Shown here one piece after another: positions 23,353-32,267 of a stretch of DNA of 64,000 bases. The number at the start of each line of letters is the position of its first letter. Within the stretch, counting starts at the first letter, position 1. The position numbers were made by a program, and so were the translations under genes. Source of the stretch: Clostridia bacterium (GTDB lineage: Bacteria; Bacillota; Clostridia; UBA1381; UBA9506); the NCBI GenBank assembly GCA_017549205.1, contig JAFYVH010000021.1:62001-126000 (forward strand), in the 5' to 3' direction. A model generated the notes under the pieces. That model saw only the letters and a list, made by a program, of their open reading frames with translations, did not search any database and was not told where the DNA came from.

Positions 23353-23381
23353 ATTGTATCACAACTCAAAAAAAAAAGCAA
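23353..23381 (-). promoter_or_regulatory. Promoter of the ThrRS/ECF/LysRS-like operon
   Basis: Minus-strand TTGCTT (23381-23376), 17 nt, TACAAT (23358-23353). Only about 20 nt separate the likely start site from the ATG, too short for a T-box or other riboswitch. Confidence 0.78.
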
Positions 23382-23508
23382 GGGTTTTTATAAACTCGCA
23401 GGGGGGTTGAAGGGCAACAAAATTTTTGCTTTTTTAAAGCCCTGCAGGAATATATACAAGGAATTTATTGATGGTTTTGTAATGGTGATACGCCTTAAAC
23501 AGCGGAAA

Positions 23509-23546
23509 ACCCCCTTGACAAGAAGGGATGCCTCTGTCAAGGGGGT
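23509..23546 (-). terminator. Terminator of the ferritin gene
   Basis: Stem ACCCCCTTGACA (23509-23520) / TGTCAAGGGGGT (23535-23546). A short T run follows on the minus strand. Confidence 0.8.
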
Positions 23547-23554
23547 CATTACAA

Positions 23555-24070
23555 TTAATCAAGAACAAGAGAGGGAGCGGTGTAAATTCTGGCGGCATAT
23601 TCTGCGTCGAGAGAATAAAGCCCTTTTGGGTCGCTGCCGAAAAGCTCCATTTTTTTAATCATGTCGTCAGCGTTCTTTTCCTCTTCCAGCTGCTCTTTAA
23701 CAAACCAGTCTAAAAACTGCATGGTTCTGAAGTCTTTTACATCATAAGCTGCGCCGTAGATGTCATTGATCAGGCTGGTTACATACTGCTCGTGCTCAAG
23801 ACCTGCTTTTAAGGGATCCATAAGCGAAGCGTAGGTTTTTTCCGGCTTTGCAACGGCTTCTAAGGTCACCTTTTCGCCGTTGTTTTGCAAATATTTTAAA
23901 AACAGCATGGCGTGGTCACGCTCTTCCTGTGCCTGCACCATATACCAGTTGGCAAAGCCATCAAGACCCTGCTCGTCATAGTAAACAGAAAAATCAAGGT
24001 ATAGGTAAGCCGAATATAATTCTTTGTTAATTTGGTCGTTAATCAAATCTCTCACTTTTTTATCCATCAT
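23555..24070 (-). CDS. ftn: Ferritin
   Basis: A 171-residue four-helix ferritin. Ferroxidase-centre residues are seen in KELYSAYLYLDFSVYY, AQEERDHAMLFLKYL and FVKEQLEEEKNADDMI. It oxidises and stores iron as a 24-mer in the cytoplasm. GAGGA precedes the ATG. It lies downstream of rubrerythrin and perR on the same strand, an iron and peroxide defence neighbourhood typical of anaerobes. Confidence 0.95.
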   Translation of the reverse strand: MMDKKVRDLINDQINKELYSAYLYLDFSVYYDEQGLDGFANWYMVQAQEERDHAMLFLKYLQNNGEKVTLEAVAKPEKTYASLMDPLKAGLEHEQYVTSLINDIYGAAYDVKDFRTMQFLDWFVKEQLEEEKNADDMIKKMELFGSDPKGLYSLDAEYAARIYTAPSLVLD

Positions 24071-24126
24071 GTGTTCCTCGCTTTCTTAATACTATAATGT
24101 AAATATACCCATAAAAGACTTGCCAA

Positions 24127-24169
24127 AGCCCCTTGAAAAAGGGGGTCTGTTTCAAGGGGCTCTTTTTTT
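24127..24169. terminator. Hairpin between rubrerythrin and ferritin genes
   Basis: Stem AGCCCCTTGAAA (24127-24138) / TTTCAAGGGGCT (24150-24161). The T run is good on the plus strand but poor on the minus strand, where the genes lie, so it may only attenuate read-through. Confidence 0.6.
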
Positions 24170-24181
24170 ATGGCAAAATGA

Positions 24182-24769
24182 TTAAGCGAAATATCTCTTC
24201 AAGAGACCTTCTAAGCCTCTGCCGTGGCGAGCCTCGTCACGGGCCATTTCATGGACGGTATCGTGGATAGCGTCCAGACCGTTTTTCTTAGCGCAGGAAG
24301 CCAAATCGAATTTGCCCTGTGTTGCACCATATTCGCAGTCAACTCTCCACTTTAAGTTATCTTTTGTGGTGGCTTTCATGTTGGGCTCTAAGTCTTCGCC
24401 TAACAGCTCTGCAAATTTAGCAGCATGCTCTGCTTCTTCATAAGCTGCCTTTTCCCAGTAAAGACCAACCTCGGGATAACCCTCGCGGTGTGCAATGCGG
24501 GCCATGCAGAGATACATACCAACCTCGGCACATTCGCCGTTGAAGTTTGCCATCAACTGCTCAAAGATGAACTTTTTATCATCTTCAGAGATGTCAGGAT
24601 TGTTTTTAACGGTTTTACCGTAAACGCCATACTCATGCTCAGCAGCCAGTGCAGCGCCTTCTACCATTTCTTTAAACTTTTCTGCCGGCACTTTGCAAAC
24701 CGGGCAATTAGCGGGAGCGCTGTCACCCTCGTGAACATAACCGCATACGGAACATACAAACTTTTTCAT
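24182..24769 (-). CDS. rbr: Reverse rubrerythrin
   Basis: A 195-residue protein with an N-terminal rubredoxin domain (FVCSVCGYVHEGD and CPVCKVPAEKF) followed by a diiron ferritin-like domain with ECAEVGMYLCMARIAHREG and EEAEHAAKFAELLG. The order is inverted relative to classical rubrerythrin, hence reverse. It reduces hydrogen peroxide and, in clostridia, oxygen with electrons from NADH:rubredoxin reductase. GGAGG precedes the ATG. A TTATAAT half-site at about 24790 may be a weak PerR site. Confidence 0.94.
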   Translation of the reverse strand: MKKFVCSVCGYVHEGDSAPANCPVCKVPAEKFKEMVEGAALAAEHEYGVYGKTVKNNPDISEDDKKFIFEQLMANFNGECAEVGMYLCMARIAHREGYPEVGLYWEKAAYEEAEHAAKFAELLGEDLEPNMKATTKDNLKWRVDCEYGATQGKFDLASCAKKNGLDAIHDTVHEMARDEARHGRGLEGLLKRYFA

Positions 24770-24822
24770 AATAAAACCTCCAAAAAATTTATAATATAGT
24801 TTTTTATTTCATACAGACCGGG

Positions 24823-25203
24823 TTAACCTTGGTTACAGCCATCACAAACGCCGTATATATACAGCGAGTGGCTGCTGACCGAAAAGGCTTTTCCTAAAGC
24901 ATCCTCTAAGGATTTCGGCTCAATCAGAGTTTCAAACACATCGGATACACGCCTGCATTTTGAACAAATGAAGTGATTATGTGCCGACAGGTCGGCATCA
25001 AACCGGTCGACCCCTTCGCCTGTATCAAGTCGGCGGATGATGCCGTCTTCAGCCAAAAGCCGCAGGTTGCGATAGACAGTGGAAAGGCTTAAGGCAGGGT
25101 ATTGGGGCTTTAAATCTGCATAAATCTGCTCTGCCGAGGGGTGAGCAGTGGTTTGATACAGATATTCTAAAATGATTTCTCGTTGTCGACTATATTTTCT
25201 CAT
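24823..25203 (-). CDS. perR: Peroxide-responsive Fur-family repressor PerR
   Basis: A 126-residue Fur-family protein. The winged helix contains HPSAEQIYADLKP and LSTVYRNLRLLAEDGII. The metal-sensing region DRFDADLSAHNHFICSKC supplies the His/Asp set of the Fe site. Structural zinc pairs are CSKC and CDGC. PerR rather than Fur is supported by the Asp in DRFDAD, by the peroxide-defence neighbours and by the operator-like site upstream. Confidence 0.9.
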   Translation of the reverse strand: MRKYSRQREIILEYLYQTTAHPSAEQIYADLKPQYPALSLSTVYRNLRLLAEDGIIRRLDTGEGVDRFDADLSAHNHFICSKCRRVSDVFETLIEPKSLEDALGKAFSVSSHSLYIYGVCDGCNQG

Positions 25204-25221
25204 AGCATCAAATCCTTAAAA

Positions 25222-25236
25222 TAATAATGATTATTG
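25222..25236. promoter_or_regulatory. PerR-box-like operator upstream of perR
   Basis: AATAAT-G-ATTATT (25223-25235) is a perfect 6-1-6 inverted repeat close to the PerR box TTATAATNATTATAA, 20 nt before the perR start. Suggests autorepression. Confidence 0.75.
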
Positions 25237-25352
25237 ATTTCAATTTCATTATACAGGGCAAAGGGCAAGTTGTCAATAGGAATTTTTAAATTACATTCAA
25301 AAAGGTGTAAAAAGTTTTAGAAAGGAAAGATGATAAAGGAGCAGGAATGCAG

Positions 25353-25391
25353 AGGTGGTTTGCGGGGCGCCCCAGATGCCACCCCCTACGA
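25353..25391. repeat. GC-rich palindromic intergenic element
   Basis: AGGTGGTTTGCGGGGCGCCC and the ending CCACCCCCTACG. It has an inner GGGGCGCCCC palindrome and the CCCTACG end shared with the other elements. The rest of 25204-25543 holds only the PerR box and the next promoter. Confidence 0.6.
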
Positions 25392-25447
25392 AAGAGATGT
25401 GTTATGAAAACGCTTCTCCATGAGAAAGGATTCTGCGGTAGCCTTTG

Positions 25448-25476
25448 TTGACAAAAAAAGGGAAATGTGATATTCT
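25448..25476 (+). promoter_or_regulatory. Promoter of the cation efflux gene
   Basis: TTGACA (25448-25453), 17 nt, TATTCT (25471-25476). Confidence 0.78.
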
Positions 25477-25543
25477 AAACGGGAGAATTTCCTTCATATA
25501 TAATAGGAAGAAAAATTTGTTCAATAAAAGCAGGAGGAACTTT

Positions 25544-26710
25544 ATGATTAAGTTACTCATTCGTCGTTTTGTGAAAAATTATGAGGCAACAGGCGATGCA
25601 ACCGTGCGGGCGTCCTATGGCCGCTTGGCCGGTGTGCTGGGCATTTTATGCAATCTGCTGCTTTTTGTTTTAAAGCTGTGCGCCGGATTTGTTTCGGGCT
25701 CTATTGCTGTTATATCGGATGCGTTTAACAATTTGTCTGACATGGGTGCCTCGGTGGTTTCTGTGGTGGGCACAGCGGCTGCCGGTCGTCATGCGGATGA
25801 GGAGCATCCCTTTGGCCATGGGCGGTCGGAATATATTGCTTCTCTCATCGTTTCCTTCCTTATTATAATGGTAGGTTTTGAATTATTAAAATCCTCAGTT
25901 GGTAACATCATTCATTTTGAAGTGAAAGAATTCAGCTGGCTGTCGGTGGGCATTTTATCTTTTTCTGTTTTGCTTAAATTGTGGATGTTTTTGTATAACC
26001 GCTACATCGGTGAAAAAATTCAGTCGGTTGTGATTTGCGCGGCGGCGCAAGACAGCATTAACGATGTATATGCCACGGCGGCAGTGCTTGTCTCCCTCTT
26101 TTTAGGTCGTGTGGTTGCAGCACCTGTTGACGGCATTATGGGTCTTGCCATCTCTGTCATGATTATGCTGACAGGCTATGGTATTGCCCGGGACACCATC
26201 ACAATCTTACTGGGCGCACCCCCTGACCCTGCGGTGTGCGAAAAAATTTGCAGCACGATTTTAAAGCAGGAGGGCATAGAGGGTGTTCACGATTTAATTG
26301 TGCATGACTATGGTCCGGGTCGCTGCATGGCTTCAGTTCATGCAGAAGTGCCTGTTGATGGCGACATTGTAAAGGTACATGAAATCATTGACGCCACAGA
26401 AAAGCAGATTGAGCAGGAACTGGGCGTGCACATTGTAATCCACATGGACCCCATCATGGTGAACTGTGAGCGGTCAGAGAGCATGCGTCAGTTGGTTTTA
26501 GACTGTGTGCATGAGGTGAACAGTGTTTTTGGTATTCACGACTTTCGCATGACAGACGGCGAACAAACCATAAATCTAATATTTGATTTAGAAGTGCCAT
26601 ACAGCATGAAGCCGGAAGAGCGGGAAAAGGCTGTTGGGGCAATTAAAACAAAATTGCAGGAAAAAGATGAGCGCTTAAATGCGGTGATTCAGGTGGATAA
26701 CAAGATGTAA
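25544..26710 (+). CDS. Cation diffusion facilitator (CDF) metal exporter
   Basis: A 388-residue CDF protein with about six membrane helices and a cytoplasmic C-terminal domain. Transport-site residues appear as SDAFNNLSD in TM2 and DSINDVYAT in TM5; the HPFGHGRSEYIASL loop is typical. The C-terminal region is longer than in FieF and includes IHDFRMTDG. It exports divalent cations (Mn, Fe or Zn) by proton antiport. Proximity to perR, ferritin and rubrerythrin suggests iron or manganese, but this is inference. AGGAGG precedes ATG 25544. Confidence 0.92.
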   Translation: MIKLLIRRFVKNYEATGDATVRASYGRLAGVLGILCNLLLFVLKLCAGFVSGSIAVISDAFNNLSDMGASVVSVVGTAAAGRHADEEHPFGHGRSEYIASLIVSFLIIMVGFELLKSSVGNIIHFEVKEFSWLSVGILSFSVLLKLWMFLYNRYIGEKIQSVVICAAAQDSINDVYATAAVLVSLFLGRVVAAPVDGIMGLAISVMIMLTGYGIARDTITILLGAPPDPAVCEKICSTILKQEGIEGVHDLIVHDYGPGRCMASVHAEVPVDGDIVKVHEIIDATEKQIEQELGVHIVIHMDPIMVNCERSESMRQLVLDCVHEVNSVFGIHDFRMTDGEQTINLIFDLEVPYSMKPEEREKAVGAIKTKLQEKDERLNAVIQVDNKM

Positions 26711-26840
26711 AACCCCAAAACAACAAGGTGTTGTGTATTGATAAAAGAGAAACACAATTATACTAAAAAGTGCACAAAGAAATAGACGAAACAGACAAAA
26801 AGTTTGGTAAAAATTTATTTTGCTTTTTTTCTCATAAAGC

Positions 26841-26869
26841 TTGCAATTTGGCTCAATTTAGTGTATCAT
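26841..26869 (+). promoter_or_regulatory. Promoter of the S10 ribosomal operon
   Basis: TTGCAA (26841-26846), 17 nt, TATCAT (26864-26869), about 400 nt before rpsJ. Confidence 0.72.
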
Positions 26870-26875
26870 TAAAGG

Positions 26876-27271
26876 GCTGTGACATGACATACGATGATGC
26901 GGGAGGTTGCTGCCAGAGGGCAGGTTTTTCCGCGGAGAATGTCCGATTCAAGAAACCGGGCGACTAGTCATACGCAAATGGAGAGAAAAAAAGCTTGTTA
27001 GAGGCGGTTTTGTCTGCCTTTTTGTCCTTTTTTATTTTCGTTTGTGTTCGGGATTTCCAATGGGGAAGACCGCAAAAAGCGTGACTGAGCCCAGAACCGT
27101 GAGGTTTTTGGGTTTTATTTATGGCAAGGGTTGCAACACCCGGCCGTGTGTACGCTTTTTAAAAATGCCATTTGGTTTTCGTGTGGCATTGGCGAGCCGT
27201 TTCTTCATGCACAGACAAAAATTTGCTTCCTATTATATAGGGGCTCCAAAATTTAGAAGGAGGAAAGACAA
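26876..27271 (+). ncRNA. Long structured 5' leader of the S10 operon
   Basis: About 395 nt of transcribed leader without a credible gene. The first part (26890-26970) is GC-rich with GCGGGAGGTTGCTGCC and CGGAGAATGTCCGATTC blocks, and several pairings are possible. Later come a terminator-like hairpin (27090-27120) and an AATGCCA/TGGCATT hairpin (27167-27193). Length and structure suggest r-protein-mediated attenuation. The ligand is not identified. The stretch 26711-26840 upstream shows nothing definite. Confidence 0.55.
27090..27120 (+). terminator. Putative attenuator in the S10 leader
   Basis: CCCAGAACC (27090-27098), loop GTGA, GGTTTTTGGG (27103-27112), then TTTTATTT. Looks like an intrinsic terminator inside the leader. 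Confidence 0.6.
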
Positions 27272-27583
27272 ATGGCACAAAGTCAGAAAATCAGAATCAG
27301 ACTCAAGGCATATGATCATGTTCTTTTAGATCAGTCTGCCGAAAAAATTGTTGAAACAGCCAAAAGAACCGGCGCAAAGGTTTCAGGACCTATCCCCCTG
27401 CCGACCAAGAAAGAGGTTGTTACAATCCTGCGTGCTGTTCACAAGTACAAAGACTCCCGTGAGCAGTTCGAAACCAGAACACACAAGCGTTTAATCGACA
27501 TTTTGCTGCCCACCAACAAGACAGTTGATGCTCTGATGAGAATCGAGCTGCCCGCCGGTGTGGACATCGAAATGAAATACTAA
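27272..27583 (+). CDS. rpsJ: 30S ribosomal protein S10
   Basis: A 103-residue S10 beginning [16 protein letters not shown] with the conserved [16 protein letters not shown] loop. It is part of the 30S head and, as NusE, of antitermination complexes. First gene of the S10-spc-alpha run, behind the long leader. Strong AGAAGGAGG RBS. No tuf or fusA is upstream, unlike many Firmicutes. Confidence 0.98.
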   Translation: MAQSQKIRIRLKAYDHVLLDQSAEKIVETAKRTGAKVSGPIPLPTKKEVVTILRAVHKYKDSREQFETRTHKRLIDILLPTNKTVDALMRIELPAGVDIEMKY

Positions 27584-27711
27584 TGTGTTTCGCAAACCGA
27601 AAGGCTCTTGTCGGCCCCAAGGTTTGTTAAAAGGCACTGCTGCGCAAGCAGCGGGTCATGTTCCTCCCTTTTGGGATGAACCAATAACCAATTTATTTAG
27701 GAGGTGCTTTT

Positions 27712-28344
27712 GTGAAGAAAGCGATTTTAGGCAAGAAGCTCGGCATGACTCAGCTTTTTGGCGAAGACGGCGTTTTAATTCCCGTTACCGTCATTGAAGC
27801 AGGTCCCTGCAGAGTCATCCAGAAAAAAACCGCTGAAAACGATGGCTATGAAGCTGTTCAGGTTGGTTTTCTGGAAAAGAAGGAAAAACACACCACAAAG
27901 CCCTTACAGGGTCATTTCAAAAAGGCCGGCACCGGCTACATGAAATACCTGAAGGAGTTCAAGCTGGAAAATGCAGCTGAAATGAACGTGGGCGACGAAA
28001 TCAAGGTAGATGTCTTTGCCGAAGGTGATGCTGTTGATGTAACAGGCATCAGCAAAGGTAAAGGTTATGCCGGTACAATCAAGCGCTGGGGAACCCACCG
28101 CGGTCCTATGACTCACGGTTCCGGTTACCACAGAGGCCCCGGTTCAATGGGTGCCTGCTCCTCCCCTTCCCGTGTTATGAAGGGTAAGAAGCTGGCCGGT
28201 CACCTGGGTGTTGAAAAGGTTACCATTCAGAACCTGTCAATCGTTAAGATTGATGCCGAAAAGAACATCCTGGCCATTCGCGGCGCAGTGCCCGGACCCA
28301 AAGGCGGTTTGGTTGTAATTAAAAATTCTGTAAAGGCGCGGTAA
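27712..28344 (+). CDS. rplC: 50S ribosomal protein L3
   Basis: A 210-residue L3 starting at GTG 27712 after TAGGAGG. It carries [15 protein letters not shown] and the long loop with [14 protein letters not shown] that reaches the peptidyl-transferase region. A 128-nt spacer from rpsJ contains a CTGCTGCGCAAGCAGCG hairpin. Confidence 0.98.
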   Translation: MKKAILGKKLGMTQLFGEDGVLIPVTVIEAGPCRVIQKKTAENDGYEAVQVGFLEKKEKHTTKPLQGHFKKAGTGYMKYLKEFKLENAAEMNVGDEIKVDVFAEGDAVDVTGISKGKGYAGTIKRWGTHRGPMTHGSGYHRGPGSMGACSSPSRVMKGKKLAGHLGVEKVTIQNLSIVKIDAEKNILAIRGAVPGPKGGLVVIKNSVKAR

Positions 28345-28372
28345 GCGACCTGTATCGAAAGGAGGAAGTATC

Positions 28373-28996
28373 ATGCCGAACGTGGTATTATACAATATGG
28401 AAGGCAAAGAAGTCGGCAGCTATGAATTAAACGATGCTGTATTTGGTATTGAACCCAATGAAGCAGCTGTTCATTCAACTGTAGTGGCTTATCTTGCTAA
28501 TCAAAGACAAGGCACACAAAGCGCTTTAACACGTGCTGAGGTTCGTGGCGGCGGCGCAAAGCCTTGGAGACAAAAAGGTACCGGTCGTGCCAGACAGGGC
28601 TCTATCCGGGCACCGCAGTGGACAGGCGGTGGCGTTGTTTTTGCGCCGAAGCCGAGAAGCTACGCAATGAGCGTTAACAAGAAGATTCGTGCACTGGCTC
28701 TTAAGTCTGCACTGTCTGCTAAAGCCGGCGAACAGGCAATCAAGGTTATTGACGAGATTGCAGTTCCCGAAATCAAAACCAAGCAAATCGCAGCAATGCT
28801 GAAGAGCTTGAATGTAAGCGGCAAAGCTTTGATTGTTCTGCCGGAAAATAACGAAGCTGTTTATCGCAGTGCTAAAAACATTGAAGGTGTTAAAACAAGC
28901 TTTGTTGGCATGTTGAATGTTTACGATTTGTTAAACTGCAACACAATCATCATGGCAAAAGGTGCTGCTGACAAATTAGGGGAGGTGTATGCATAA
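28373..28996 (+). CDS. rplD: 50S ribosomal protein L4
   Basis: A 207-residue L4 with the extended loop [19 protein letters not shown] that lines the exit tunnel. L4 often regulates the S10 operon, which makes the long leader here interesting. Its TAA shares a base with the rplW start (TAATG). Confidence 0.98.
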   Translation: MPNVVLYNMEGKEVGSYELNDAVFGIEPNEAAVHSTVVAYLANQRQGTQSALTRAEVRGGGAKPWRQKGTGRARQGSIRAPQWTGGGVVFAPKPRSYAMSVNKKIRALALKSALSAKAGEQAIKVIDEIAVPEIKTKQIAAMLKSLNVSGKALIVLPENNEAVYRSAKNIEGVKTSFVGMLNVYDLLNCNTIIMAKGAADKLGEVYA

Positions 28997-29289
28997 TGAC
29001 ATATGCACATGATATTATCATTAAGCCTATCATTTCCGAGCAAAGCATGGATCAGATTGCCGATAAGAAATACACCTTCGAAGTGAAGAAATCAGCAAAC
29101 AAGATCGAAATCAAAAAAGCGGTTGAAGAAATCTTCGGTGTGAAGGTTGAAAGTGTCAACACGCTGAATATGCTGGGTAAAATGAAGCGCATGGGTCGTA
29201 ACGAAGGCAGAAGACCGAGCTGGAAAAAAGCCATCGTTAAATTAACACCCGACAGCAAGACCATCGAGTTCTTTGATGGCATGGCATAA
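28996..29289 (+). CDS. rplW: 50S ribosomal protein L23
   Basis: A 97-residue L23 at the exit-tunnel rim, where trigger factor and SRP dock. Features: [13 protein letters not shown] and [14 protein letters not shown]. Coupled to rplD by a TAATG overlap. Confidence 0.98.
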   Translation: MTYAHDIIIKPIISEQSMDQIADKKYTFEVKKSANKIEIKKAVEEIFGVKVESVNTLNMLGKMKRMGRNEGRRPSWKKAIVKLTPDSKTIEFFDGMA

Positions 29290-29322
29290 GCCGATTATTA
29301 ATTTAGTATAGGAGGAAAAAGG

Positions 29323-30156
29323 ATGCCTACCAAAAAGTTTAATCCTACCTCTCCTGCAAGACGTTTCATGACAGTTTCTACTTTTGAGGAAATTACAAAG
29401 CATGAGCCCGAACGCTCACTGCTTGCACCCCTCAGCAAAAATGGCGGTAGAAACAGCTATGGTAGAATTACAGTACGTCACAGGGGCGGCGGAAATAAAA
29501 GAAAATACAGAATCATTGACTTTAAGAGAAACAAGATTGGCGCAGCTACCGTTATTGGTATCGAATACGATCCTAACCGCTCTGCCAACATTGCACTGGT
29601 GCAGTATGAAGATGGCGAAAAACGCTACTTCTTAGCTCCCCTGGGCGTAACCGACGGTACCGTTTTGATTACCGATCCTCAGGGTGCTGACATTAAGCCC
29701 GGTAATGCAATGCAGATTCAGTTCATTCCCGTGGGTACTTTAATCCACAACATCGAGTTAATGCCCGGTAAGGGTGGTCAGCTTGTCCGCAGTGCGGGCG
29801 GTGCTGCACAGCTCATGTCTAAGGAAGAAAAGTATGCGCAGGTTAGACTGCCTTCCGGTGAAGTTCGTTACATCCGCTTAAACTGCATGGCCACCATTGG
29901 TCAGGTTGGTAACTTGGATCACGAAAACATCTCCATCGGTAAAGCCGGTCGTAAACGTCACATGGGTATTCGTCCCACCGTTAGAGGTTCTGTTATGAAC
30001 CCGAATGACCATCCTCATGGTGGTGGTGAAGGTCGTTCACCCATTGGTCGTCCCGGACCTGTTACTCCTTGGGGTAAACCTGCACTGGGTCTTAAGACCA
30101 GAAAGAAAAAGAATCTTAATGATAAGTTTATCGTTAAACGTCGCGGCGCTCGCTAA
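29323..30156 (+). CDS. rplB: 50S ribosomal protein L2
   Basis: A 277-residue L2 with [16 protein letters not shown] and the conserved C-terminal [19 protein letters not shown]. It supports subunit joining and peptidyl transfer. RBS AGGAGG. A GC-rich hairpin fills the spacer to rpsS (30168-30200). Confidence 0.98.
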   Translation: MPTKKFNPTSPARRFMTVSTFEEITKHEPERSLLAPLSKNGGRNSYGRITVRHRGGGNKRKYRIIDFKRNKIGAATVIGIEYDPNRSANIALVQYEDGEKRYFLAPLGVTDGTVLITDPQGADIKPGNAMQIQFIPVGTLIHNIELMPGKGGQLVRSAGGAAQLMSKEEKYAQVRLPSGEVRYIRLNCMATIGQVGNLDHENISIGKAGRKRHMGIRPTVRGSVMNPNDHPHGGGEGRSPIGRPGPVTPWGKPALGLKTRKKKNLNDKFIVKRRGAR

Positions 30157-30229
30157 GATAGCCGCGTGACGCTGCCGGGCCGCAAGAGAGCGGCTCTGGC
30201 AAGCCAATTTGGGCGAAGGAGGAAAAAGA

Positions 30230-30508
30230 ATGGGCAGATCGATTAAAAAAGGGCCTTTCGTTGCAGAAAGCCTGATGAAGAAGATTGTTGCTATGAACGA
30301 GTCCGGCGACAAGAAAGTTGTCAAGACTTGGTCCAGAAGCTCTACCATATTCCCTGAAATGGTAGGACACACAATTGCAGTACATGACGGCAAAAAGCAT
30401 GTTCCGGTTTTTGTTTCCGAGGACATGGTTGGACACAAGCTGGGCGAATTTGCACCGACCAGAACTTACAAAGGTCATGCCGGTAATAAAACGTCAGGCA
30501 ATAAATAA
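30230..30508 (+). CDS. rpsS: 30S ribosomal protein S19
   Basis: A 92-residue S19 beginning [15 protein letters not shown], with the usual [12 protein letters not shown]. The start at 30230 follows AAGGAGGAAAAAGA. An upstream start 7 codons earlier would bury the RBS and was rejected. Confidence 0.98.
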   Translation: MGRSIKKGPFVAESLMKKIVAMNESGDKKVVKTWSRSSTIFPEMVGHTIAVHDGKKHVPVFVSEDMVGHKLGEFAPTRTYKGHAGNKTSGNK

Positions 30509-30537
30509 TATTTCCTTGTAGGAAAGGAGGAATCTTT

Positions 30538-30873
30538 GTGGAAGCCAGAGCAAAACTGAGCTATGCACGTATTTCATCAAGAAAAGTTAAGATTGTGATA
30601 GATTTAATCAGAAACAAGCCCGTAGGTGCTGCACTGGGTATTTTGAAGAATACACCGAAAGCAGCCAGCGAGCCGGTTGAAAAGCTTTTAAAATCTGCAA
30701 TTGCCAACGCAGAAAACAACCATGCTATGGATGTTAACAAGCTGTATGTGGCAGAGATTTTCGCTTGTCAGGGTCCGACACTGAAAAGAATCAGACCCAG
30801 AGCACAGGGCAGAGCTTTCCGCATCAGAAAGCGGACCAGCCACATCACAATCGTTTTAAAAGAAAAGGAATAA
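30538..30873 (+). CDS. rplV: 50S ribosomal protein L22
   Basis: A 111-residue L22 from a GTG start after AAAGGAGG. Contains [18 protein letters not shown] and the tunnel hairpin [20 protein letters not shown], a site of macrolide-resistance changes in other species; nothing unusual is evident here. Confidence 0.98.
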   Translation: MEARAKLSYARISSRKVKIVIDLIRNKPVGAALGILKNTPKAASEPVEKLLKSAIANAENNHAMDVNKLYVAEIFACQGPTLKRIRPRAQGRAFRIRKRTSHITIVLKEKE

Positions 30874-30894
30874 GATAAGAAGGAGGTAAGAAGC

Positions 30895-31563
30895 TTGGGT
30901 CAGAAAGTAAATCCGCATGGATTAAGAGTCGGTATCATCAAGGATTGGGATTCCAGATGGTTTGCACAGGATTCTCAGTTCGGTGATCTTTTGGTTGAAG
31001 ACTATAACATAAGAAAGTTCTTAAAGAACAAACTGTTTGCAGCCGGCGTTTCAAAGATTGAAATCGAACGTACTGCAAAACGCCTTAAGGTTAGCATCTT
31101 TGCTGCAAAGCCCGGTATCATCATTGGTCGTGGCGGCACAGAGATTGAAAAGATTAAGAAGGAACTGGAAACAATGACCGGTAAAGCCGTTGCGCTTAAT
31201 ATCGAAGAGGTTAAACACCCCGATGTTGATGCTCAGCTGGTAGCCGAAAACATTGCAGCACAGCTTGAGAAGAGAATTTCCTTCAGAAAAGCAATGAAGT
31301 CCACCATGGGCCGTGCCATGAAAATGGGCGCAAAGGGTATCAAAACCAGTTGTGCAGGTCGTCTGGGCGGTGCTGAAATTGCCAGAACAGAACATTATCA
31401 CGAGGGAACAATTCCCCTGCAGACACTGCGCGCTGATATTGATTACGGTTTTTGGGAGGCTAACACCACCTACGGTAAAATTGGCGTAAAGGTTTGGATT
31501 TATAAGGGCGAAATTCTCCCCGAAAGCAAAAAAGTTCAGAAGCCTGCAGCTGCAAAAGCGTAA
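30895..31563 (+). CDS. rpsC: 30S ribosomal protein S3
   Basis: A 222-residue S3 from a TTG start (30895) after AGGAGG, beginning (M)[12 protein letters not shown]. It has a KH domain with [16 protein letters not shown] and forms part of the mRNA entry helicase. Usual length. Confidence 0.98.
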   Translation: MGQKVNPHGLRVGIIKDWDSRWFAQDSQFGDLLVEDYNIRKFLKNKLFAAGVSKIEIERTAKRLKVSIFAAKPGIIIGRGGTEIEKIKKELETMTGKAVALNIEEVKHPDVDAQLVAENIAAQLEKRISFRKAMKSTMGRAMKMGAKGIKTSCAGRLGGAEIARTEHYHEGTIPLQTLRADIDYGFWEANTTYGKIGVKVWIYKGEILPESKKVQKPAAAKA

Positions 31564-31605
31564 TGCACGGCACTGGAGCATTCTGAAAGAAAGGAATGAA
31601 AAAGC

Positions 31606-32031
31606 ATGTTATTGCCTAAAAGAGTGAAATACAGAAGAGTCATGCGTGGCAGAATGACCGGTAAAGCGACTCGCGGCAACACCGTCACCTATGGTGAATA
31701 TGGTTTGCAGGCACAGAGCGCAGCATGGATCACCTCAAATCAGATTGAGGCTGCCCGTATTGCCATGACCCGTTATATTAAGAGAGGCGGACAGGTCTGG
31801 ATTAAGATTTTCCCGGATAAGCCCATCACCGAGAAACCGGCTGAAACCCGTATGGGTAGCGGTAAAGGTTCTCCTGAGTACTGGGTAGCTGTCGTTAAGC
31901 CCGGTCGGGTTATGTTTGAAATCGGCGGCGTTTCCGAGGAGGTAGCAAGAGAGGCGATGCGTCTTGCATCTCACAAACTGCCTGTTAAATGCAAGTTCGT
32001 AACGCGCGCCGAGAAAGAAGAGGAGGCGTAA
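31606..32031 (+). CDS. rplP: 50S ribosomal protein L16
   Basis: A 141-residue L16 starting [17 protein letters not shown], with [19 protein letters not shown]. It sits near the A-site tRNA elbow. Preceded by AAAGGAA. Confidence 0.98.
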   Translation: MLLPKRVKYRRVMRGRMTGKATRGNTVTYGEYGLQAQSAAWITSNQIEAARIAMTRYIKRGGQVWIKIFPDKPITEKPAETRMGSGKGSPEYWVAVVKPGRVMFEIGGVSEEVAREAMRLASHKLPVKCKFVTRAEKEEEA

Positions 32032-32035
32032 GCAC

Positions 32036-32239
32036 ATGAAGGTTACAGAAATTCGCGATTTTACAAATCAAGAGCTCGAAAGCAATTTAGCTGACCTGAA
32101 AAAAGAATTGTTTAACCTGCGTTTCCAGAACGCGACGAATCAGCTGGAAAACCCCATGCGTATCGTCGAGGTTAAGAAAACAATTGCCAGAATCAAAACT
32201 GTTTTAGCAGAAAGAAAGCTGGAAGAAGAAGCTAACTAA
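32036..32239 (+). CDS. rpmC: 50S ribosomal protein L29
   Basis: A 67-residue L29: [20 protein letters not shown] and [17 protein letters not shown] form its two-helix hairpin near the exit tunnel. Begins 4 bp after rplP, whose end holds the RBS GAGGAGG. Confidence 0.98.
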   Translation: MKVTEIRDFTNQELESNLADLKKELFNLRFQNATNQLENPMRIVEVKKTIARIKTVLAERKLEEEAN

Positions 32240-32267
32240 TTGCAACTGAGTGGAAAGGAGTGAAATC

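Noticed and set aside
23325-23420. T-box or other riboswitch before thrS
   Set aside because: The promoter leaves only about 20 nt of leader, and no T-box sequence or terminator is present.
26770-27329. 65- and 140-codon frames in the S10 leader
   Set aside because: No recognisable protein features; one runs into rpsJ in another frame. The region is better explained as an RNA leader.
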